DNA of 64,000 bases from Bacteroidota bacterium. GTDB taxonomy: Bacteria; Bacteroidota; Bacteroidia; Chitinophagales; Chitinophagaceae. The DNA lies in contig JAEZGI010000038.1 in the NCBI GenBank assembly GCA_023416995.1, positions 1 through 64,000 of the forward strand, read 5' to 3'. The position numbers were made by a program, and so were the translations under genes. The notes under the pieces were generated by a model. The model did not search any database. It was not told the origin of the DNA and was given only the letters and a program-made list of their open reading frames with translations. This document shows, in pieces, positions 33,836 to 41,634 of the stretch (within the stretch, counting starts at the first letter, position 1; each line of letters opens with the position of its first letter).

Positions 33836-35416
33836 ATGAACCTGAAAAACCTATTCATCCTCCTGTCGTGCACCGCGGTAGCCACTTCTTCCTGTAAGAA
33901 TGGTAAGCTGTTTGGTAAGAAAAAGGAGTCTTCCGACGTAACCGGTTGGAATTACAACGATAAAAACATGGGCGGCTACCAGGTTTCCCGTGAAAAAGAA
34001 CAGCGTACCGGTCCGGGTCTCGTGTTTGTTCAGGGTGGTACCTTCCAGATGGGTGCAACTGAAGAAGATGTGATGTCTGACTGGAATAATATTCCTACAC
34101 GTAAAACTGTAAACTCATTCTATATCGACCGTACGGAAGTGGCAAATATCCACTACCGTGAATATCTCTACTGGATCAATAATGTATTCGAAGGAGATGA
34201 ATTCAAAGCGGTTCGCGAAGGTGCCCTTCCGGATACCCTGGTTTGGAGAAGCGAACTTGCCTACAACGAGCCGATGGTTGAATACTATTTCCGCCACCCA
34301 TCTTACAATTACTACCCTGTAGTAGGTGTAACCTGGAGACAAGCCTCAGATTTCTGTCTTTGGAGAACTGATCGCGTAAACGAAAAAGCGCTGATAGACA
34401 AACAATTCATCAACAAAAACACACTCAAAAATATCCAGGGTCAGGGCGGCGAAAGCTTCAACACAAAAGCTTACCTGCTTGGTTTAACAACTCCAACTCC
34501 TGGTCCAGGTGTTCGTTCCAAAAAGAATCCTTTAAAGAATCCTAACGGAACTCCTCGTGCACAGGTTACATTTGAAGATGGAATCCTTTTACCTGCTTAC
34601 CGTCTTCCAACCGAAGCAGAGTGGGAATATGCAGCATGGGCATTAGTTGGTCAGAACCCATCACCCAGCCGCAAGGAAGGAAAACGTGGTGAAGAGTTGA
34701 TCACTAACAAACAGGTTTATTCATGGAGTCAGAACGTAAACGGTCTTCGTGATGGCCGCCGCGGAAGCTGGCAGGGAACTTTCCTCGCTAACTTCAAAAG
34801 AGGTAACGGTGATAACATGGGTGTTGCAGGTGGTTTGAATGACCGTGCGGTTTATACTGCACCAGTTGATGCTTTCTTCCCGAATGCTTTTGGCTTATAC
34901 AATATGTCTGGTAACGTAAACGAGTGGGTTGGTGACGTATACCGTCCGCTGTCACCGGTTGACCAGGATGATGTATCTCCATTCCGTGGTAACAGATTCG
35001 AAAAAGATTACAAAACTGCTGATGGCGAATTTGAAAAAGATAGCCTTGGCCGTGTAAAAAGAGAATATGTTACTGATGAAGAAAGTAAAAACCGCAGAAA
35101 CTATCAGAAAGGTAATGTTATCAACTACCTGGATGGTGACTCTTTGCTGATCGGTGTTAGCTACGATTCTACTGCGGGCCGTGGTTACGGTCTGACAACT
35201 CTGATCAGTGATAAATCACGCGTAATCAAAGGTGGTAGCTGGAACGATCGTCCTTATTATCTTTCACCTGGTACCCGTCGCTTCCTTGAAGAAGATCAGG
35301 CAAGCAGCACGGTAGGTTTCCGTTGCGCAATGGATCGTCTTGGCAGCCCTGAAGGTAATGGTCGCAAAACAGGTATTAACTATCCTGCACGCAGACAGAA
35401 CAACCGAAAAAAATAA
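33836..35416 (+). CDS. gldJ: Gliding motility / type IX secretion lipoprotein GldJ
   Basis: 526-residue lipoprotein: signal MNLKNLFILLSCTAVATSSC (lipobox ending TSSC), then a formylglycine-generating-enzyme-like (SUMF1, C-type-lectin-like) domain with FVQGGTFQMGATEEDVMSDWNNIPTRKTV, SFYIDRTEVANIHYREYL, YRLPTEAEWEYAAWAL, NMSGNVNEWVGDVYR and KGGSWNDRPYYLSPGTRRFL. GldJ stabilises GldK and the T9SS ring complex, so it is needed both for secretion and, where present, gliding. The formylglycine-making cysteines of true SUMF1 are not seen. The 38-codon extension upstream (33722) is unlikely. TATATTCG at 33729-33736 is a possible -7 box. It is followed by a strong terminator before murF. Confidence 0.94.
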   Translation: MNLKNLFILLSCTAVATSSCKNGKLFGKKKESSDVTGWNYNDKNMGGYQVSREKEQRTGPGLVFVQGGTFQMGATEEDVMSDWNNIPTRKTVNSFYIDRTEVANIHYREYLYWINNVFEGDEFKAVREGALPDTLVWRSELAYNEPMVEYYFRHPSYNYYPVVGVTWRQASDFCLWRTDRVNEKALIDKQFINKNTLKNIQGQGGESFNTKAYLLGLTTPTPGPGVRSKKNPLKNPNGTPRAQVTFEDGILLPAYRLPTEAEWEYAAWALVGQNPSPSRKEGKRGEELITNKQVYSWSQNVNGLRDGRRGSWQGTFLANFKRGNGDNMGVAGGLNDRAVYTAPVDAFFPNAFGLYNMSGNVNEWVGDVYRPLSPVDQDDVSPFRGNRFEKDYKTADGEFEKDSLGRVKREYVTDEESKNRRNYQKGNVINYLDGDSLLIGVSYDSTAGRGYGLTTLISDKSRVIKGGSWNDRPYYLSPGTRRFLEEDQASSTVGFRCAMDRLGSPEGNGRKTGINYPARRQNNRKK

Positions 35417-35438
35417 GTATCCCTTATAATATTCAAAG

Positions 35439-35467
35439 AGCCATCTCCGCTTTAAGTAGAGATGGCT
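35439..35467 (+). terminator. Rho-independent terminator between gldJ and murF
   Basis: AGCCATCTC (35439-35447) pairs with GAGATGGCT (35459-35467), followed by TTTTTT. The in-frame ATG at 35462 of the murF frame lies inside this stem, which argues that murF starts at 35501. Confidence 0.9.
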
Positions 35468-35484
35468 TTTTTAATGCACCACCT

Positions 35485-35492
35485 TAACTTTG
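35485..35492 (+). promoter_or_regulatory. murF -7 box, short-leader type
   Basis: TAACTTTG, a perfect TAnnTTTG, ends 8 nt before the murF ATG at 35501. The terminator just upstream means murF needs its own promoter. No clear -33 TTG is visible. Confidence 0.55.
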
Positions 35493-35500
35493 TCTGCACC

Positions 35501-36790
35501 ATGACGATTGAACAACTTTACCAGCTTTACCTGCAACACCCAACGGTGCAGACCGACACCCGGAACCTGAAAGAAGGAGAAATCTTTTTCGCACTGAAAG
35601 GGCCCAACTATAATGCAAATGAATTTGCCGGCGAAGCCCTCACGCGGGGGGCGGCATGCGTAGTTGTGGATGAACAGTTGTTCGAACCAAACGACCGGAT
35701 CATCCTGGTGCAGGATGTATTGCAAACATTGCAGGACCTGGCAAAGCATCACCGTATGCAACTGAAAATTCCTGTGGTTGGTATTACCGGCAGCAATGGC
35801 AAAACAACTACCAAGGAACTGGTGCACACGGTACTTTCGGCAAAATTCAAATGCTATACAACCAGGGGAAACCTGAATAATCATATCGGCGTACCGCTCA
35901 CCCTTCTCAGCATTCGCCAGGACGCTGAAATCGCTGTAATCGAAATGGGTGCAAATCATATTGGCGAAATCGCCGGCTATTGTGAGTATGCACAACCGGA
36001 TTATGGGATCATCACCAACTGCGGAAAAGCCCATTTAGAAGGTTTTGGCAGTCTTGAAGGCGTTCGGAAAGGGAAAGGAGAATTGTATGATTACCTGCGT
36101 GCCCACAATGGAACCGCATTTGTAATGTGGGATTACGATTATCTGCGCGAAATGAGCGCAGGTATACCCAAAGTGATCACCTACGGGACCGCAGATGCTG
36201 AGGTTACGGGCAGCATAGTGGAGGATAAACAATTTTTGTCTGTTCGTTTTACAAAAGGCTTTTCCCTGCCCGTAATAGATAGCCAGTTAGTTGGCGGCTA
36301 CAATCTTCCCAACGTACTGGTAACAGTAACTGTCGGCAAATTTTTTGGGGTTCCGGACGCTGACATAAAAACGGCGATTGAGCAGTATGCGCCTTCAAAC
36401 AGCCGCTCACAACTGCTGTCGCGCAATGGAGCAACCATTGTGCTGGACGCTTACAATGCCAACCCGTCAAGTATGCGGGCAGCAATCAGCAACTTCGCAG
36501 CCATGGCGGGTGATAAAAAGATATTAATGCTGGGCGCTATGGCTGAGCTTGGGGAAGAAAGCCTGCAGGAACACCAGGAAATTCTTGATCTGTTAGCCCG
36601 GTTCAACTGGTCGGCGGTAGTATTGGTCGGAGGTGATTTTCAGAGATTGGATACCTCGTATTTTGTTTTTCCGGATTCACTGGCCGCCGGGAAATGGCTG
36701 GCAGAACAGTCGATCGCCGGCAGCTCGTTGTTAATCAAAGGATCCCGCAGTATGAAAATGGAGCAGGTGCTGGCAGCTTTGCCTGTGTAG
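35501..36790 (+). CDS. murF: UDP-N-acetylmuramoyl-tripeptide--D-alanyl-D-alanine ligase
   Basis: Last cytoplasmic step of muramyl-peptide synthesis: adds D-Ala-D-Ala to UDP-MurNAc-tripeptide using ATP. 429 residues from ATG 35501, with the N-terminal substrate-binding domain (DTRNLKEGEIFFALKG), ATP loop (GITGSNGKTTTKEL), EMGANHIGEI, NCGKAHLEGFGS, and the C-terminal domain with DAYNANPSSM. It stands directly after gldJ but behind a terminator, so it has its own promoter. Confidence 0.96.
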   Translation: MTIEQLYQLYLQHPTVQTDTRNLKEGEIFFALKGPNYNANEFAGEALTRGAACVVVDEQLFEPNDRIILVQDVLQTLQDLAKHHRMQLKIPVVGITGSNGKTTTKELVHTVLSAKFKCYTTRGNLNNHIGVPLTLLSIRQDAEIAVIEMGANHIGEIAGYCEYAQPDYGIITNCGKAHLEGFGSLEGVRKGKGELYDYLRAHNGTAFVMWDYDYLREMSAGIPKVITYGTADAEVTGSIVEDKQFLSVRFTKGFSLPVIDSQLVGGYNLPNVLVTVTVGKFFGVPDADIKTAIEQYAPSNSRSQLLSRNGATIVLDAYNANPSSMRAAISNFAAMAGDKKILMLGAMAELGEESLQEHQEILDLLARFNWSAVVLVGGDFQRLDTSYFVFPDSLAAGKWLAEQSIAGSSLLIKGSRSMKMEQVLAALPV

Positions 36791-36799
36791 CCTGAACCG

Positions 36800-36924
36800 G
36801 ATGCAAATGTCATAGAAGCGTATGATTTCACACCAATACAACATCAAATCGTGTTTTCTTAGAAAAAGAAAGGCTATTTTTGCATCCTGATTGCAAATTT
36901 GGATTTAGCTGAACAATTTGCATC
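36800..36924 (+). promoter_or_regulatory. Desaturase upstream region with repeated GATGCAAAT elements
   Basis: GATGCAAAT (36800-36808) and its exact inverse ATTTGCATC (36916-36924) flank a TATTTTTG box (36875-36882, perfect TAnnTTTG). Related copies are TTTGCATCC just after the box (36879-36887) and TTGCAAATTTG (36891-36901). Two of the four overlap or adjoin the promoter. This pattern suggests a repressor or activator binding site for the desaturase, which starts at 36968. The regulator is unknown. Confidence 0.45.
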
Positions 36925-36967
36925 TGGCAACGTTTAACAAGGCTCTACGCTTCAACTTAGTTTTTAG

Positions 36968-37741
36968 ATGACAATTTTGATTTTTTTTATCGCGCTCTGG
37001 TATCTTTCCCTTTTTTCTCAAACCTTTTTCCTGCACCGCTATGCGGCTCACGGCTCTTTTAAAATGAGCAAGGGATGGGAAAGGTTTTTCTATGTGTTTA
37101 CCTGGATCACGCAGGGGTCCTCTTACCTGAGCCCCCGGGCCTATGGTATTATGCACCGCATGCACCACGCATTCACTGATACAGAGAAAGATCCGCATTC
37201 ACCCATGTATTCGAAAAATGTGGTGGATATGATGCTAAAAACCCACAGGGTTTACAGCGATATTTTTACCGGCAAAACGATTGTTGAAGAACGTTTTACT
37301 AAAAATGTTCCTACCTGGCGCTGGTTTGATGCCTTTGCGCATTCAACTTTCAGCAGACTTGTCTGGATAGCTGCCTACCTGGTTTTCTTCTGGTTTTTTG
37401 CTACTTCCTGGTGGTGGTACCTGTTGCTTCCGATTGTATTCTCAATGGGAGTGGTACATGGCGCTATCATTAACTGGTACGCACATAAATTCGGTTATAT
37501 CAATTACAAGGTGAAGAATACCTCTATGAATTTGCTTAAGATCGACATCCTTATGATGGGTGAATCTTATCATAACAATCACCACAAATTTCCGGGCTCA
37601 GTAAACTTTGGAAAAAGATGGCACGAATGGGATCCAACCTACCCTATCATTCTTTTCCTGAAATGGCTCGGAATCATCAAGTTTGCAAAACCTGCACTGG
37701 TGAATGCCACTGGTGGCCACGACCACGATCCGGATTTTTAG
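36968..37741 (+). CDS. Acyl-CoA / fatty acid desaturase
   Basis: 257-residue membrane di-iron desaturase. Histidine boxes are HRYAAH (near the N-terminus, HxxxxH), HRMHH (HxxHH) and HNNHH (near the C-terminus, HxxHH); the hydrophobic helices (MTILIFFIALWYLSLF, FYVFTWITQGSSYL, IAAYLVFFWFFATSWWWYLLL) surround them. The family inserts a cis double bond in acyl-CoA or lipid-linked fatty acids, which is oxygen-dependent and often cold-induced. Its short length and lack of a fused cytochrome b5 mean that it depends on separate redox partners. The upstream repeated elements suggest regulated expression. Confidence 0.9.
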   Translation: MTILIFFIALWYLSLFSQTFFLHRYAAHGSFKMSKGWERFFYVFTWITQGSSYLSPRAYGIMHRMHHAFTDTEKDPHSPMYSKNVVDMMLKTHRVYSDIFTGKTIVEERFTKNVPTWRWFDAFAHSTFSRLVWIAAYLVFFWFFATSWWWYLLLPIVFSMGVVHGAIINWYAHKFGYINYKVKNTSMNLLKIDILMMGESYHNNHHKFPGSVNFGKRWHEWDPTYPIILFLKWLGIIKFAKPALVNATGGHDHDPDF

Positions 37742-37766
37742 ATTCCTTATAATTTTTTGAACACAT

Positions 37767-37806
37767 CGCCTTCGTATGATCCCACTTCGGATCACTTACG
37801 AAGGCG
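37767..37806 (+). other. Long hairpin downstream of the desaturase
   Basis: CGCCTTCGTA (37767-37776) pairs with TACGAAGGCG (37797-37806), and inside it TGATCC (37777-37782) pairs with GGATCA (37789-37794). The result is a 16-bp stem with a 2-nt bulge and a 6-nt loop. The T tract after it is poor (TTGTACTTTT), so it is a weak terminator at best. It may be a repeat element or a structured RNA. Confidence 0.5.
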
Positions 37807-37838
37807 TTGTACTTTTCGGCCCCCTTAAGTAGTCTCTG

Positions 37839-37914
37839 GTGCGCCAAAATATGTTGAAGTAGCCGGAAGCGAATATTCTGACCAGATTCGCACACAAATT
37901 ACCCATAGGCGCAC
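37839..37914 (+). other. Nested inverted repeats before the P1 peptidase gene
   Basis: GTGCGCC (37839-37845) and GGCGCAC (37908-37914) are complementary and enclose a second hairpin, GCGAAT (37869-37874) with ATTCGC (37886-37891). The structure ends 9 nt before an in-frame ATG at 37923 and 27 nt before the preferred start at 37941. It may be an mRNA leader structure; no known riboswitch is recognised. Confidence 0.35.
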
Positions 37915-37940
37915 ATTCATAAATGTTTCATATTTGTAGG

Positions 37941-39101
37941 ATGACACGAAGCTTCCTCTTGTTTGTTTTGTTGCAGACAGTTGTTACACTGAATGGCCAG
38001 TCGTTAAAGCGGGCGCGGGAACATGGAATCCGTATTGGTGTAATGGAACCTGGGCAATGGAACGCGATCACCGATGTTGTGGGCGTGCGTGTTGGTCAAA
38101 CTACAATTATAAGAGGCGACTCAGTGCGCACAGGAGTTACAGCAATACTTCCACATAGCGGTAACATTTTCCAGCAAAAAGTACCTGCTGCCGTTTTTGT
38201 TGCGAACGGCTTTGGAAAACTATCCGGAACCACACAGGTAAAAGAACTCGGCAACCTTGAAACACCGATTGTATTAACAAACACCCTCAGCGTTCCAACT
38301 GCCATGGATGCAGTTATCGGTTATACATTATCGTTACCCGGCAATGCAAATGTGCAATCGGTTAATTCAGTGGTTGGAGAAACAAACGACGGTTACCTGA
38401 ATGATATCCGCGGCCGCCATGTGCGAACAGCAGATGTAACTTCCGCCATCACAACTGCGGCAACAGGACCGGTTACTGAGGGTAATGCAGGGGCCGGAAC
38501 TGGGACGGTATGTTTTGGATATAAGGGTGGAATTGGAACCGCTTCCAGGAAACTCCCGGCTGCATTGGGCGGCTATACGATAGGCGTACTGGTTCAAACA
38601 AATTTCGGTGGGGTGCTTGAAATAGCAGGTGTGCCCGTTGGACAGGAACTGGGAAAATTTTCATTCAGCAACCAGTTATTAAATAATGTAGATGGTTCTT
38701 GCATGATCGTGGTTGCTACGGATGCACCACTTGATGCAAGAAACCTCGAAAGACTCGCCAAACGTGCATTTATGGGTCTTGCCAAAACCGGTGGCATTGC
38801 CTCAAATGGCAGCGGTGACTATGTGATAGCATTTTCAACAAACGATTCCCTGCGTGTTGCACACGAAGGCGATCCTATAACCTCTTACCCATTGCTCAGC
38901 AATGACCGCATATCGCCGGTGTTTATGGCTGCAATAGAAGCCACTGAAGAAGCTATTATCAATTCCTTGTTCATGGCAAATTCAGTAAAAGGCTACCAGG
39001 AACATAACATACCTGCCCTTCCGATTGCAGAGGTGCTTTCTATCATGAAAAAATACAACCGTATTGCCCCGAACGGAGTTAAAACCAAATCAAAAAACTG
39101 A
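37941..39101 (+). CDS. P1 family self-processing peptidase (DmpA/BapA-like)
   Basis: 386 residues from ATG 37941 with a signal peptide (MTRSFLLFVLLQTVVTLNG). P1 (S58) enzymes are made as one chain and cut themselves before a catalytic Ser to form alpha and beta subunits. The conserved segment ASNGSGDYVIAFS predicts this cleavage in front of Ser291 (Gly-Ser in NGSGD). Other family marks are RIGVMEPGQWNAITDVVGVRVGQTTI and GTVCFGYKGGIGTASR. Members act as D-aminopeptidases, L-aminopeptidases or beta-aminopeptidases. The export signal implies periplasmic action. It ends 1 bp before the aminotransferase ATG (translational coupling). Confidence 0.92.
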   Translation: MTRSFLLFVLLQTVVTLNGQSLKRAREHGIRIGVMEPGQWNAITDVVGVRVGQTTIIRGDSVRTGVTAILPHSGNIFQQKVPAAVFVANGFGKLSGTTQVKELGNLETPIVLTNTLSVPTAMDAVIGYTLSLPGNANVQSVNSVVGETNDGYLNDIRGRHVRTADVTSAITTAATGPVTEGNAGAGTGTVCFGYKGGIGTASRKLPAALGGYTIGVLVQTNFGGVLEIAGVPVGQELGKFSFSNQLLNNVDGSCMIVVATDAPLDARNLERLAKRAFMGLAKTGGIASNGSGDYVIAFSTNDSLRVAHEGDPITSYPLLSNDRISPVFMAAIEATEEAIINSLFMANSVKGYQEHNIPALPIAEVLSIMKKYNRIAPNGVKTKSKN

Positions 39102-39102
39102 C

Positions 39103-39963
39103 ATGCATTGTATCATCAATACTGAAATCGTTCCTGTTGAAAATGCGGTAATCGGCATCAGTGATCTTGCCTTGCAACGCGGTTACGGCATATTTGATTT
39201 TTTTAAAACAGTAAATGGCCGGCCGGTATTCATTGAGGCTCATCTCGACCGGTTTTATCGTTCTGCAGCAACTATGCGTCTGGGGCCACCTTTGAACAGG
39301 GAACAGCTTACAAATAAGATACTTGACCTGCTTGCGCTAAATAGAATTGAAAGCTCAGGGATTAAAATAACCCTTACGGGCGGCTACTCAGCTGATGGCT
39401 TTACTCCCGGTAACCCGAACCTGATCGTTGTCCAAACTGCAATGCCGCCAGTGAACCAATTTCAGCACCAGGGCATCCGGCTCATAACGCACGGGCATAA
39501 GCGCCAGCTACCCTCGGTTAAATCAACTGATTACCTGATGGCGGTTTACCTGCAGCCGCTTATCAAAGAGAAAGACGCACAGGATGTATTATATTATGCT
39601 GATGGATATATTACCGAATGCCCGCGTGCAAACATCTTTATAGTAACCAAACAAAAACAGATACTGACCCCTGCACATAATGTGCTGCATGGTGTGATCA
39701 GGAGTCGAATACTCGAAATGCAGCTGCCCTATCCTGTATCAGAAGCTGATATCAGTCTGCAGGATCTGTACGAAGCGGAAGAAGTTTTTATCACCAGCAC
39801 TACTAAAAATGTTTTGCCGGTTACAGCGGTTGACGGCCATGTTATTGGTAATGGAGATGCTGGCCCGATAACCGGAATGTTATGGCAGCAACTTGAAACA
39901 TTGATAGAAGCCGACATCAGCAGCGCACATTCACTTTTAAAGGCAACACATAACCAAAATTAA
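39103..39963 (+). CDS. Class IV aminotransferase (branched-chain / D-amino acid type)
   Basis: 286-residue PLP enzyme of fold type IV. The N-terminal domain begins MHCIINTEIVPVENAVIGISDLALQRGYGIFDFFK, a D-amino-acid transaminase/BCAT/ADCL-type opening. The PLP lysine is probably the Lys in LPSVKSTDYL, and the C-terminal phosphate motif is SSTTKNVLPVTAVDG-like (ITSTTKNVLPVT). Substrate (D-Ala, branched-chain, or 4-amino-4-deoxychorismate) cannot be read from the motifs. ATG 39103 is chosen because the preceding frame is the P1 peptidase's. It is translationally linked to P1 peptidase, and the permease follows after 90 bp. Confidence 0.88.
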   Translation: MHCIINTEIVPVENAVIGISDLALQRGYGIFDFFKTVNGRPVFIEAHLDRFYRSAATMRLGPPLNREQLTNKILDLLALNRIESSGIKITLTGGYSADGFTPGNPNLIVVQTAMPPVNQFQHQGIRLITHGHKRQLPSVKSTDYLMAVYLQPLIKEKDAQDVLYYADGYITECPRANIFIVTKQKQILTPAHNVLHGVIRSRILEMQLPYPVSEADISLQDLYEAEEVFITSTTKNVLPVTAVDGHVIGNGDAGPITGMLWQQLETLIEADISSAHSLLKATHNQN

Positions 39964-39967
39964 TTAC

Positions 39968-39998
39968 GCAAAATCCGTTCAGGAAACTGCAAAATCCG
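39968..39998 (+). promoter_or_regulatory. 22-bp-spaced direct repeats before the APC permease
   Basis: GCAAAATCCG occurs twice (39968-39977 and 39989-39998), 21 bp apart. The following GTT triplets are at 39977-39979 and 39999-40001 (22 bp). TCCGTTCAG (39974-39982) fits the LytTR half-site pattern [TA][AC][CA]GTTN[AG][TG] at every position, and the second copy fits partly. AGCGTTAAG (40011-40019) is another near match. LytTR regulators bind two such repeats about two helix turns apart; three LytTR genes lie in this window. This is a candidate operator, not proven. Confidence 0.4.
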
Positions 39999-40053
39999 GT
40001 TAATCGTTTTAGCGTTAAGTTACTACATTCACTCCTGTTTAACCGAAACTAAC

Positions 40054-41517
40054 TTGATCACATCAACAGAAAAACAACCTGCCAGGCCACAAAATTTGAA
40101 TACACCGGCAAGCGGTACAGCAGGCTTTAAACCTTCACTGGGTCTGCTCGATGCAACTATGATAGTTGCGGGTTCCATGATCGGCTCCGGAATTTTTATT
40201 GTGAGTGCAGATATTGCGCGCAATGTCGGCAGCAGCGGCTGGCTGCTTCTTGTTTGGGTTATCACCGGCTTTATGACCGTTACGGCTGCACTCAGTTACG
40301 GCGAATTAAGCGCCATGTATCCTAAGGCTGGTGGGCAATATGTTTACCTGAAAGAAGCCTACAACCCACTCGTCGGCTTTCTTTATGGGTGGAGTTTCTT
40401 TTCGGTGATACAAACTGCTACTATCGCAGCCGTTGGCGTTGCCTTTGCCAAATTCGCGGCATATATTTTCCCGGTTTTAAGTGAAGATGCCATAGCGCTT
40501 GATCTTGGATTCCTCCAGGTATCACCGGCTCAATTGCTATCGATCGTTGTGATTGTGTTTCTAACGTTTATCAATACCCGGGGCATCGAAAGCGGTAAAC
40601 TGCTTCAAACTACTTTCACCCTGACCAAACTCCTTAGTTTGTTCGGACTGATCCTTTTTGGTTTACTCGCTATGAAACCTGGAGTGTGGGAAGCCAACTG
40701 GACAAACGCTTTCACATTACAGCAACTCGCTCCTGATGGAAGTATTGGCTCCTATACTGCAATGGCGGCCTTGGGCGCGATTGCTGCCGCAATGGTCGGT
40801 TCCATTTTTAGCAGCGATTCCTGGAACAATGTCACTTTCATCGCAGGTGAAATCAGGAACCCGAAACGTAATATCGGTCTTAGTTTATTTCTTGGAACCC
40901 TTATTGTAACGTTGATTTACCTCGCTACAAACCTGATGTATACAGCGGTGCTTCCATTGAACGAAATTGCTTCCGCTGACAAAGACAGGGTAGCGGTTGC
41001 TGCTTCACATGTAATTTTTGGAAATGCCGGCACCATCATCATTGCCATCATGATTATGATATCAACGTTTGGTTGTAACAATGGGATCATTCTTGCCGGC
41101 GCACGTGTGTATTACACGATGGCGAAAGACGGGTTATTCTTTTCACGGGCAGCTACATTAAACAAAAATTCCGTTCCCGCGTTTGCGTTATGGCTCCAAT
41201 GCCTGTTTGCCTGCGCGTGGAGCCTGAGCGGCAGGTATGGCGACCTCCTTGACATGATCTCGTTCGTGGTAGTCGGCTTTTATATGCTGACGATAATTGG
41301 AATTTTTATCCTGAGGAAGAAAAAACCTGATCTTCCAAGACCTTATAAAGCTTTTGGTTACCCGGTATTGCCTGTTGTTTATATCCTGATGGCAATTTCG
41401 TTTTGTACGTTGCTGATTGTTTATAAGCCACGTTTTACCTGGCCGGGTTTGATAATCACACTTATCGGTATACCAGTGTATTATTTGCTCAGGAAGAAAG
41501 AACCAAAATCATTGTAA
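40054..41517 (+). CDS. APC family amino acid permease
   Basis: 487-residue secondary transporter with 12 predicted transmembrane helices. The TM1 helix break GSMIGSGIF (substrate-binding GSG) marks the APC superfamily, and later segments are ISTFGCNNGIILAGARVYYTMAKDG and SWNNVTFIAGEIRNPKRNIG (TM6-8 region). It most resembles the LAT/serine-threonine exchanger-type APC transporters. Substrate is inferred to be a (D- or hydroxy-)amino acid from the neighbours only. The start is TTG 40054; there is no in-frame ATG before TM1 in the expected place. Confidence 0.9.
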   Translation: MITSTEKQPARPQNLNTPASGTAGFKPSLGLLDATMIVAGSMIGSGIFIVSADIARNVGSSGWLLLVWVITGFMTVTAALSYGELSAMYPKAGGQYVYLKEAYNPLVGFLYGWSFFSVIQTATIAAVGVAFAKFAAYIFPVLSEDAIALDLGFLQVSPAQLLSIVVIVFLTFINTRGIESGKLLQTTFTLTKLLSLFGLILFGLLAMKPGVWEANWTNAFTLQQLAPDGSIGSYTAMAALGAIAAAMVGSIFSSDSWNNVTFIAGEIRNPKRNIGLSLFLGTLIVTLIYLATNLMYTAVLPLNEIASADKDRVAVAASHVIFGNAGTIIIAIMIMISTFGCNNGIILAGARVYYTMAKDGLFFSRAATLNKNSVPAFALWLQCLFACAWSLSGRYGDLLDMISFVVVGFYMLTIIGIFILRKKKPDLPRPYKAFGYPVLPVVYILMAISFCTLLIVYKPRFTWPGLIITLIGIPVYYLLRKKEPKSL

Positions 41518-41634
41518 AGAAGTTAAAATCCGCGAACAACAAATTAATAGCGGTTGATGCGGTGTAAACTGCTGATCCTACTTTCGGGTCGGGGATAAAT
41601 CAGTAATTTCCGCCACTAAATTATAGTAGGACAA

